Shown here in pieces: positions 43,060 to 52,519 of a stretch of 64,000 nt of DNA. The number at the start of each line of letters is the position of its first letter. The stretch's first letter is position 1. The notes under the pieces are model-generated. The model worked only from the letters and a program-made list of their open reading frames with translations, was not told the DNA's origin and searched no databases. This DNA comes from Anthopleura xanthogrammica (lineage: Eukaryota; Cnidaria; Anthozoa; Actiniaria; Actiniidae), in contig OZ025214.1 in NCBI GenBank assembly GCA_964019055.1, positions 3,524,858 through 3,588,857 of the forward strand. The letters are read 5' to 3'. A program made the translations under genes and the position numbers.

Positions 43060-43821
43060 TCATGTACATTCTTATTCCTATACGTCCATCCAATCCATCT
43101 CATGTACATTCTTATTCCTATACGTCCATCCAATCCATCTCGTGTACATTCTTATTCCTATACGTCCATCCAATCCATCTCGTGTACATTCTTATTCCTA
43201 TTTGTCCATCCAATCCATCTCGTGTACATTCTTATTCGTATGCGTTCATCCAATCCATCTCATGTACATTCTTATTCCTATACGTGCATGCAATCCATCT
43301 TGTGTACATTCTTATTCCTATACGTCCATTCAATCTATCTCGTGTACATTCTTATTCCTATACGTCCATCCAATCCATCTCGTGTACATTCTTATTCCTA
43401 TACGTCCATCCAATCCATCTCGTGTACATTCTTATTCCTATACGTCCATCCAATCCATCTCGTGTACATTCTTATTCCTATACGTCCATCCAATCCATCT
43501 CGTGTACATTCTTATTCCTATTCGTCCATCCAATCCATCTCGTGTACATTCTTATTCCTATTCGTCCATCCAATCCATCTCGTGTACATTCTTATTCCTA
43601 TACGTCCATCCAATCCATCTCGTGTACATTCTTATTCCTATTCGTCCATGCAATCCATCTCGTGTACATTCTTATTCCTATGCGTTCATCCAATCCATCT
43701 CGTGTACATTCTTATTCGTATGTGTTCATCCAATCCATCTCGTGTACATTCTTATTCCTATTCGTCCATCCAATCCATCTCGTGTACATTCTTATTCCCA
43801 TGCGCCCATCCAATTCATCTC
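43060..43821 (+). repeat. Right-edge domain of the satellite with ACGTCC/TCGTCC units
   Basis: The last roughly 19 units mostly carry CTATACGTCC or CTATTCGTCC instead of CTATGCGTTC, and almost all carry CTCGTG. The final unit decays (CCCATGCGCCCATCC, AATTCATCTC) and stops at unique sequence. The same CTATACGTCC unit occurs inside the array only as adjacent pairs near 32630, 33350, 36850 and 39305, within duplicated blocks. Confidence 0.8.
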
Positions 43822-44518
43822 TATTACTGACAGAGTTTTGCTCTTCAGTTAGGGTATGTTAATGTAATAATTGAAGTCTAAACTTACAATATAATGATAA
43901 ATATAAGGAAGACGAGAAAATAAACTGAAAGTAAAAGAATTATAAATGTTGATAAAGCAATGAACGGATAAGAAATGATTAAATAAAACTACTTGTCAAG
44001 TCATTTGTGATACTGACAGCGCGCGCCTCTGCCCGGCGTCTATCAATCCAGTTGGGTTGATCGCCTTCCCCGAAAGGAATTATGTGTCACTATTTTGGTT
44101 AGCATTTTTCGAGCATTTTCCGAGTATACAATGTAGAATTTTCTTGTTGATTGAAATATAATTCCGCCATGAGTTCGACTAGCGTTTACGACTAATTTCA
44201 AGAAGGAAGAACTCCTATTTCATAAATTCTCTTGGCAGAATACTGATGGGAAATGCTAATCAAAAATAGATGTCAAATCCTCGATTCTGATTGATTGACC
44301 TTGAGTTTGTTCTGAAGGTCAACTCAGCTGGATAGTATTGGTAAAACGAATCAGCTCATTGTCAGCATTTCAAGAGTTCAAGACACTTCGTCAGAGGATA
44401 TTTTTTCAAATTCTTTGAAAACAGCAAAACGCGCATTTAGGATACCTCTTGTCCTTTCGAAATTAATTTGAAGACTAAGCTTTTTAAATTAATTTGTATA
44501 TATTGATTGATTAACCAG

Positions 44519-44711
44519 GACCATACTTCCAGACATCGAGTGCATGCTGAAGCATCGCATGGACTTACGGCTACGCTGGAGATTTCGACCCAAACACCGC
44601 TATCCCGGGAAGAATTACAGACTGATCAGGAAGCTTGGCCGAAGCCTACGGGAGAGGTTAGTCGGCCCCTAGACCGTAGATGATTAACCCCTTGCTATGA
44701 CCAGCACACCC
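44519..44711 (+). other. Exon-like GC-richer patch between splice-like signals
   Basis: TTAACCAG before 44519 resembles an acceptor, and CCCGGTAAGT at 44709-44717 is a canonical donor. Two frames are open across most of the interval. One gives a very basic peptide beginning MLKHRMDLRLRWRFRPKHR. No partner exon or domain was found. It could be a lncRNA exon, a decayed transposon or chance. Confidence 0.25.
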
Positions 44712-47700
44712 GGTAAGTCGTTTGTGTTTCTGATGTTTTTTTCCTTTATGGTTACTTCTTTCCATCTTGGACGTGTTTTGAAAACAGCAGCCAACACGTT
44801 TACACAGATCAGCTAGGCTTCAAAAACAGATCTGAGGTTTTATTGTCTTATTCTTAAAATATTCAGGAGGCATTTTTTTGATATCAAGTGAGATATGCAA
44901 ATCAACACCAAGAATGCGCATGCGTAGATAAGAATTATCATCAGCATCTTAAAAGGTGTCCAAAGTAGTTTTATTCATCAATTGTTTCGACATCCTGTAC
45001 CCCCTATTGACCCTTGACCCGTTTGACATAATGATATAACATCATTCTGAGCAATGTTCTTTTAGAAACGCCGGCTTTTGTAAAAACAACACCTTATTGA
45101 ACTTCATTTTACTTGTCACCCTCGATAAGTATAATAAACTTTGCAAGGATTCTGGAAAATTCAACCATAAACATAAATAAACATAAATATTTATGGTGGT
45201 TGTTGACTCGAAAGTTTATACTAATTCAACAACCACATACACTCTATTATATTATACTTCCTTAATTATTATATCATATTTATTTCTATTTATAATTATG
45301 TAATTTTTTTTCATATTGTATCTCTTCAATTGTAAAATGTGTATGAATCTATTATTAAACTTAAACTTAATTTTCATTACCCTTAAGCGCAAGAAAATTT
45401 GTCGCTACAATCTAATAACGATAAGCCTAAGAGAGCCAAAATTTCAAACGTTAGTCTTAGAGGTGCATGTACACCTTATTGAAGCCTTCATTTTACGTAC
45501 CTTCTTATTCAAGCCCCTAATTGTACACATTCTGTTCACTGAACAATGGTGCATGTTTTTTCAATCTGCATAGTTAGTTTCATCAGCTCTTTGCCGCTAA
45601 AAATCCAACTGAGGTACCAAATAACTTAGGGGAAGGGGAGGTGGAGTAATGCGTACAAGTGAGTTACCGGTCGATACATTTGTAGCTCGCAAAATCACTA
45701 CATTTTTGCATTAAGAACAAGAAAAATTAACACCATTGATACCTATTTAGCTTTCTCTTTTAGAATTTGGTAGTAGTACAAAAATCCAAAATTGTGGAAA
45801 ATCCGAATCCGTGGATTTAATTCTTGGATCGGACTTTTTCCAGATGGAGTGTGGGATCGAGAAAAAATTTTGTTTGGGTTTTTCAACTTAAAAATCATTG
45901 TAAAAAGTCATGCAACACACAACGAATTGTTTTGATGTAGTTAATTTGTAAAAAAAAGTTTTAAGGGTACCCAGTGAGATTTGTAAAATTTTCCGTCTAA
46001 TTTACGATTTATTTTCAGCTTTAGCAAATGGATAATCAAGAAAGCCTCCATAAACTCCTCACTTGTGGCCTGAACGCATGCCAAAAACAGGGAAAAAATG
46101 CGGCCATATCGTTACCATAGAGACTGTCCGCAAAGGGAAAAAAGAAAGTCTTTATTCCGAAGGAATGGATATTCTGTACGGTAAAAAAAGAAAACGTGAG
46201 TAGATATCTTATGATTCTTAAACAAAATAACTTTTCCACGAAAATTCATTTTTATTTCTAAAGTACTTCGATAAGGATGTGCCCTTCAACGAGATGTCAT
46301 GACCCTGTGATCAAAATCCTGATTGGACAAGCGGTTATCTCCCTGTCATACTCCTACGAAACCATCTTTTCTCTTTCAAATGCCATATATTGGGCTTTAG
46401 TCGGTATTTAATGGATAAAAGCTTCGGAAATTTATTATCTTGCCATTCAGCATGACAGATATAAACCACGTGACCTATTAGTATATACTGCCCCAAGTGG
46501 TTTCTCAAATATAAAACCTATTTCCACTACTCATGTAAGTACTGTACTGCTTCGATTTACCGTAAGAGGAGATCTTTTGAAAGCCTTATCTTGACTGGCT
46601 GGGGTAATCAGATTTATTTTTTTTGACAAATACGTTTCACATATTCTTTCGGTTTTAGATACAAGTATTGGCTTGATTTCAGCGAACGGAAAGTAATCCA
46701 AGAAATATGAAAAAACAAAAGTGAATGACATGTTGAAAAGACCAGCAGGATCTTTGGAGCCACCATAAGCGTAACAGTATACATCAAGGTGAGTAGGATA
46801 TTCTTGTTATAAAAGTGCAGGCAGCTCCAAGTTAGAATAGTTTAAGAATAAGCGCGCGTTGGGGCCATGTTGAATACGCTGAATATGTTGAATGGCCTGA
46901 AGACAAAAAGGACATACTCTGAATATGTAGAACTATTTTACCTGAAGGCATCCACTGGCATTATGTTATGTTTGTTGTTATGTTATCATTTGCCGTGGCT
47001 GTCATAAATCAATTTTTTTTTTCCAAAATACTTCTAATTATAGTTGCCTCACTAAAAGCCTACATTGTTGATCCTTTTTCCTATTTTCTTAATATTTGAA
47101 ATGGCTGTTTCCTTAGAGAAAGAAGAATTTTCTGATGTCAACGATAGTGCTATCAGTTTGATAATTTTTTTTAGAATTATACCTGATATCAAGAAGTAAG
47201 ATAATCTTTTTTTCGAAAAAATAGATTCAATGGAATAGATTATGTTAATTTTTTTTATTTTCTGTAGCTCCAGGCTTGCACGAGGCGATTTTTTTCAGTT
47301 TCGAATAAACCAGAAAAATGAAAAATGAATATGCAATAATTTGAGAGGATTGATTTGCTTTTATCTACTTAAAATTCTCCGTAGTTGAACAAAATTAAAT
47401 GAATATCATCCATAAAATAAATTGTATCGTTTCTTTGCGATTTTAATACCTTAAACTGGCATAACGATTTTGTGATGGTAGAAAATTAGTAGTAATAAAT
47501 CAAACCAAAGTGTAAGAATTAATATAAAAAGGAATACATATCTGTCATATTTGCAGTGGGGTATTTAGATTGTGTATCGTGGGGGATGGTATGTACTTTG
47601 CTTGATATTGAACCATAAGCTGAAGTCAACACTTAACCTTTATCTACTGTATTCAACAACCAAAAATATATCTATAGTAGGTATATCATTTGAAAGAAAT

Positions 47701-47721
47701 AGACTGGCTTTTAGCGTGATG

Positions 47722-47893
47722 TTGTTCCATTTTTGACCATGTACCATTTCCTTGATTATTATTTCTTTCCTCAAAAGTTGAGATTCTGTAGAAATTGACC
47801 TCGTAATGTTACCCATTTCTGACTATGTCTGATTCCCTTGATCATTATTTCTTTCCTCCAAAGCTAAGATTCTGTAGAAATTGATCTCTTCAG
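47722..47893. repeat. Two imperfect tandem copies, period about 86 bp
   Basis: AGATTCTGTAGAAATTGA recurs at 47781 and 47867, preceded in both copies by a TTATTTCTTTCCTC block and a CCATTT(T/C)TGAC(C/T)ATGT motif. It is a degenerate, non-coding repeat. A partial third copy follows just before the MITE at 47951. Confidence 0.6.
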
Positions 47894-47950
47894 ACCCTTC
47901 ATTATTATCTATTTCTCAAAAGTTTTGATCATTCAGGTATCATTCACAAT

Positions 47951-48080
47951 AGACCCCTTACGCGTGACGGTCAGAGCAGAATTTTGAGGACAAAACAAAA
48001 GAATTCTAATCTCCTGAGAATTGGAACCTATTGTTTTGTCCTCCAAATTGAGCTGCTCTGACGTCACGTACAAGGGGTCT
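47951..48080. repeat. 130-bp MITE
   Basis: AGACCCCTTACGCGTGACG pairs with CGTCACGTACAAGGGGTCT, and pairing continues through CAGAGCAG and GGACAAAACAA. It is a short, non-coding palindromic element sharing the AGACCCCTT terminus with the one at 1739. Confidence 0.75.
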
Positions 48081-49077
48081 GTAGACCTAATGGTTACCCA
48101 TTTTAGACCACGTGCTATTCTCTTTCTTTCTTGATAAGCAATGTTATCACATCTCTGAGTATGTGGCATGCACTTTAATACTAGTTGTTGCATAGTGCAA
48201 GTAAAGTACTGCGAGTGTTTGGTACTAAAACTATTGCGCAATCTTTTCAAACAAGGAATAGTCATCTATTTAAAGAAATCACCGTGTGTCAATCCCTTGA
48301 ATATGATAATTTTTCTTTTGTGATTGTAATACTGGGCGGAAATTGTAATAATGTAATAAAGAATGTAAGAAGTTTTTTGTCTAGACCAAAGTAAAATCAT
48401 AAAACCTTTTCCGAACTTTCTCATCAGCGTTTGAAGACAAGCTTAATGAATAGAAATCCAACAAAAAAGTCATTATTCATTTTCACAAATTTTAGAAAAA
48501 CACTTATTTAAATTTAAAAGTTTTTTCTCTTTTTTAAAAAAAGTGTACATGGTGTTCACAATATCTCGCTTCTCTCTTCGCTATATAACTGACATGCAGG
48601 TGTTTGAGAGTCATTAACAATTTTTGTACCAAAATATCGTCTGACTCGTTAATGGAACTGAACTGTCCTTTTCCAATAGTGTATGCAATATTACATACAT
48701 AGAGTTTCATTCTAATGACTTGCGTAATCGCTCTTCTAGAGAACCTCCAAGTCTCCCATGAACAGACATCGAAGATTAAAATAAATTCCATATAATCTTA
48801 GCTAGTTTGCTTCTGGATTCAGTGCTATAAACCTGGTCGACAGGTAGATAGATAAGCAGAAAAATACGCAATTCTGGGAGAGCTGAGAGAATGATTAATT
48901 TTGAAGTGAGTGACATGACAATCGCCGGCTACGAAGGCATTGTATGACGTGAACGAATAGAAAATACTTCATATCAGTTGGTTTCCATGCATGCGCGTCG
49001 ACGGCGCAACAAACGCCATTCTCCGGATGCTGTCTTCCCTTTGTTTAAATCAGAGTTTACGCACGAACGACTAAACT

Positions 49078-49125
49078 ATGGCGTTGAATGAGAAATGGAG
49101 ATCTGCGAGACCTACTTTTCTTGAG
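49078..49125 (+). CDS. Candidate 5' coding exon of the ANKRD55-like gene
   Basis: ATG at 49078 has a favourable context (A at -3, G at +4) and opens 16 codons (MALNEKWRSARPTFLE) before a GAG|GTCAGT donor in phase 0. The exon at 54383 begins right after a CAG acceptor, also in phase 0, so the two would join in frame across a 5.26-kb intron. The exon at 54383 needs something spliced to it, which supports an upstream exon, but this could equally be another gene or a 5' UTR exon. The flank (about 48985-49020) is GC- and CpG-richer, as expected near a promoter. Confidence 0.35.
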
Positions 49126-49400
49126 GTCAGTTAGTAAATTATTTTATTTATCCTCGAATTCGAAAGCTCTGATTTAGTTAGGTGTCTGGTTTTCTTTCCT
49201 TTTAGTTTTCTTACCAGGTTTGTTTTATTGAAAATGTTTGTTCGCTCGTTTATATTATTTGATATAGGGTGTTTGTTTATGTATTATTTCCGTAGTATAT
49301 GATATGTACTTGTGTATGTGTGTATATATACTGAAGTATATTATAGTATAAGTATAGTATAGTATATATGTATGGTATATATGGATGTATGGTATATATA

Positions 49401-49590
49401 CAGTGGCGGATCCAGGATTTTAAAAAAGGGGGGTTCCAAAATGGCCGCCACGCAGAAAAAGCTGGTGCAATCGACTTCAAAAAGGGGTTTCAATTTCATT
49501 CTACTGAGCGTAAAAAACATGATTGGCTTCACAAGATCTCGTAAAGGGGGGTTCAATGGAGCCCTCGGAACCCCCCTGGATCCGCCACTG
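49401..49590 (+). mobile_element. hAT-like MITE, copy 1
   Basis: CAGTGGCGGATCCAGG at the left and CCTGGATCCGCCACTG at the right are perfect 16-bp terminal inverted repeats of the CAGNGGCG type typical of hAT elements. It is inserted in a TA-rich microsatellite, so the 8-bp target duplication is ambiguous. The interior (190 bp in all) has no transposase. Confidence 0.8.
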
Positions 49591-52324
49591 ATATATATAT
49601 ATATAGTATGTATGAGTATGCATGTATGCATGATTCCAATGAATTGGCAAGGAACGTACATTTGCTGGGCCGTAGATACGATGAGGCAAGCGAGGCATTT
49701 GCCTTGGTAAAATTTCAGATATTATTTTTTTAGTTTTCTTTAATTCTTTAATAAGAATGCAAACAAATTCTCTTCTTTTTCTTTGCCAGAATGTGCAAAA
49801 TTCTCATAACTTTAATACAATAAATACGTAATGACTTTCAAAACGCTGGAATCGCATTTCCAAGAGTCTGAATTTCAACATTTTTAGGGGGAGCATGCCC
49901 CCCAAGTAGTGGTCATCCTTTGTTGCTGCCCGACATGCCAGCTAAGCATGATGGGCAGTAAGTAAGTATGCCCCCAAGCTCGCATTTATTTACCAAGGAA
50001 TACTCTCGCTAACCGATACAGTTTCGGTTGTTCGAGTATAAACATGTATATATTGATACATACGTTGTAAGTACACGTATTTTTTTTCGTATTTCGTTGA
50101 ATGACGCGAAGTTTTGCGCATTTACGTAACAATTACAGGAACGAGCGTGCAGACTGATGAACTGAATTCTAGAAAACCGGAATTAACGTTGATACAAAAC
50201 CCATAGGTTGAAAAACAGCTGATTAAAAATCACGAACAGTAACCGTTTGCTATAGAAAAAGGATAAAAGAAAGACTAAACAGCCTAGAAACGGAAATGGA
50301 AAAAATGTAAGTGGTTTTTTAACGAGGTGGGAAAAATAGTGAAAAATGATAGAAAAGAGACAAAAAGAGAAGGAAAAGAATCATAAAAACGGAAGAAAAG
50401 AAAGAATTCTAGAAAAAAGGAAAAGAAAAAGAGATTTACGATGGAATTAAGAAAATCAGTGAGAAAAAAAAAACAGAGAAATTTATTTTTACAGCATTTT
50501 TAGAGTTGTATTAAAAGAGACAGAAAGAAAGAGAGAAGGAAAATAATCATAAAAAGGAAGAAATGAAAGAATTCTAGAAAAGGAAAAGAAAAACAGATGG
50601 GAAAATTACGATGAAATTAAGAAAATAAGTGACAAAAAAAAAAAAAAAACAGAAAAATTTTTTTTACATCATATTTAGAGTTGTAACATGCGATTTCGCT
50701 GGAGTCATTTATTTGATACCGGATCCAACGAGTACAACAATTGGAGACAGAAGACTGGTAAATAAACTGTGGTGCATAGGATTGTGGGACGGAATGAGGG
50801 ACGAGATCAAAAAGGTCCACCATACGTCCAAGCTTACGTCTAAGAACCCCTTCCCACAATTCTTTGCACCGCGCCTTTATTAGTCTTCCAGCGAGTTTTA
50901 GAAAAGGGAATCAGTGTCTTTTCCCATTTCCTGATCACATGATCACATGCATGTCTAGATCACGTGATCAGAGCGCGTAGTCGCATGTTTATTTATTTTA
51001 TTTATTAAGCTTCCAAAAACTATTGGGGAGAGCTAGACAGGTGATTTTCCACCAACAGGATAGTCTCCCATATACTGGCCATGTGATCTTGGGGCATTAT
51101 CACGTGACCAGATTCCAGGCTACGTGATCAAATATCCTGACCACGTGATCGAGGATTGACATATTTGTTCACAACGAGTGATAACCTTGACTACATTCAT
51201 GTGATACTAGTTAACAAAGTACAACCTGGAAAAAATAAATGATTAGAGGTGTGAATAGAATAGACAGCTAACATACTTGGAAATTAGTTTTCTAGAGAGC
51301 TATTCCATGTTTCCAGTCCATATTTTCAGTTTTCGTTGAGATTCTCAGTGTCACAACTTCTCAGTCGCAGGTTTGAGTGATATTCAGTGGTGCCGTTCAA
51401 GTGTCATGAGAGAGAAAAAGCTTTCCACTGAGATATGATCAATAAAATCCTTGACTTTCAAGTATTTGATAGCCATCTTATCTCCGTTCACCTGGTATTT
51501 TCCCTTGTTTTTGTATAGACAGGCTTAATTAATGAGAATGGATTAGTGGCTGTTAGTAATGGGTAAACACCAACGACTTCATTACCTCTTGTTTTAATGA
51601 CTTGTTAGCCAATCACAGTACAGAATATAAGTTATCAACCAATCAGAGAAGAGTGGCGTGATTAGTGTAAATCGATAAGAGTTGAAAATGAAAAGATTCC
51701 CAAATTCAAAACACCTTTCATGGATTTGCATTTGAGTTGAAAAGCATGATTAAATTTATTTATGTTCTTCGAACGTAACGGAAGAAGTTGTAAGAAAAAA
51801 CCAGTGACGCAAGCACGATCGTTTTTAAACTTATTTAAAAGTAATCCTGATGACGTCAGGAACAAGGATTGATTTTATACTTGGGTCAGTACATTTTGCT
51901 TTTCTTTTTCCTTTTTTTTTTGTACGTTATTCCTTTGCACTGAAAAAAATCTTGCACAAGAAAAATAGATAAAAATAAATAAGTAAACCAACGAAGGAAC
52001 GAACGAATGAATAAATACATAAATAGATCAATCAATAAATCAATAAATAATAAGAAAAGGAATGAATGAATGAATGAATAAAAATTAAATAAACAATAAA
52101 TAGATAAATATTAAACTAAATATCAAATAAATGAATAATAATACTTATAATAATAATAATTATAATCATGAGAGGTTAATGATTTGATAAATATTCACCG
52201 GCAATATTTTAATAGATAATAATATTTGTATTTTAATGCTGTGTATTTTAAAACGTGGCTTGCTATTTCGGTAACTTATGTATCTTATAAACAAAAATAA
52301 GAATAGCAGTGGCAGTAGTAGTAG
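49591..52324. other. Spacer or first intron; low-complexity rich
   Basis: No gene is seen. It contains GA/A-rich tracts (about 50280-50680), a cluster of CACGTGATC-type words (50929-51150) and an AAATA/GAATGAAT-rich stretch (about 51960-52160). If the exon at 49078 is real, this is intron 1. Confidence 0.6.
50929..51150. promoter_or_regulatory. Cluster of TGATCACGTGATC-like E-box words
   Basis: Within about 220 bp there are six related words: TGATCACATGATCACATG, GATCACGTGATC, CATGTGATC, TCACGTGACC, ACGTGATCA and CCACGTGATC. Their density suggests either a homotypic bHLH site cluster or a decayed repeat. No transposon termini are evident. Confidence 0.3.
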
Positions 52325-52519
52325 CAGTGGCGGATGCAAGGCTGGTTCTGGGGGCTCCATTGAACCCCCTTTGTGATATCTTGTGAAGCCAATCATGTCA
52401 GTTCTTTACGCTCAATAGAATGAAATTGGAACCCCACTTTTTAAAGTCGATTGCACCAGCTTTTTCTGCGTGGCGGCCATTTTGGAACCCCCCTTTTCAA
52501 AATCCTGGATCCGCCACTG
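52325..52519 (-). mobile_element. hAT-like MITE, copy 2 (inverted relative to copy 1)
   Basis: This is the reverse orientation of the 49401 element. It starts with CAGTGGCGGATGC and ends with GGATCCGCCACTG, and shares the interior GCGTGGCGGCCATTTTGGAA block. Small substitutions show it is an older or independent copy. It sits in a GTA trinucleotide repeat. Confidence 0.8.

Larger units (their letters stand above)
8363..43821 (+). repeat. Giant 40-bp-unit satellite/minisatellite array, about 35.5 kb
   Basis: About 880 head-to-tail copies of a 40-bp unit are seen. In order the unit reads TACATTCTTATTC, CTATGCG, TTCATCCAATCCATC, CTCGT then G. Variable slots are the CTATGCG word (CTATGTA, TTATCCA, CTATTCG, CTATAAG, CTATACG, AGCTATGCG, AACTATGCG and others) and the CTCGTG word (CTCATG, CTTGTG, CTGGTG, CTGTG). 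AGCTATGCG and AACTATGCG give 42-bp units, and CTGTG gives 39-bp units. All copies have one orientation and no transposon interrupts them. The plus strand is pyrimidine-rich (consensus 16 T, 12 C, 8 A, 4 G). No stop codon occurs in any plus-strand frame of the consensus, so ORFs of up to 2979 codons arise. The three frames encode the same 40-residue peptide in different phase. ORFs end mainly where CTATAAG supplies TAA. I treat these as non-coding by default. The first and last units (8363-8400 and 43790-43821) are degenerate, which fits true array edges. Confidence 0.97.
43822..49077. other. Spacer between the satellite and the candidate first ANKRD55-like exon
   Basis: This is AT-rich sequence with no confident gene. 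It holds an exon-like patch (44519-44711), an 86-bp-period duplication (47722-47893) and a MITE (47951-48080), listed separately. ORFs at 45316 (85 codons), 46036 and 48534 (minus) have no recognisable domain or splice context. Confidence 0.65.

Noticed and set aside
8363..43821. CRISPR array
   Set aside because: Units are contiguous with no unique spacers, the locus is eukaryotic, and no cas genes are present.
8363..43821. Telomeric or simple microsatellite repeat
   Set aside because: The 40-bp unit with higher-order structure does not match TTAGGG-type telomere repeats and is too long and complex for a microsatellite.
8343..43862. Forward ORFs of 135-2979 codons across the satellite as real genes
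   Set aside because: They overlap in all three frames, share one periodic peptide, have no signal, domain or splice context, and end at ordinary unit variants. Openness follows from the stop-free, G-poor 40-bp unit.
48534..48791. 85-codon minus-strand ORF
   Set aside because: No recognisable domain or flanking splice sites; it looks like a chance ORF in AT-rich spacer.
48991..49012. X-box in the GTCGACGGCGCAAC stretch before the 49078 exon
   Set aside because: At least three mismatches at key positions of the RFX consensus; the match is too weak to report as a site.
49341..49710. ORFs of 65-112 codons on both strands around 49.4-49.7 kb
   Set aside because: They lie in and around a 190-bp hAT-like MITE and a TA microsatellite; both strands are open by composition.
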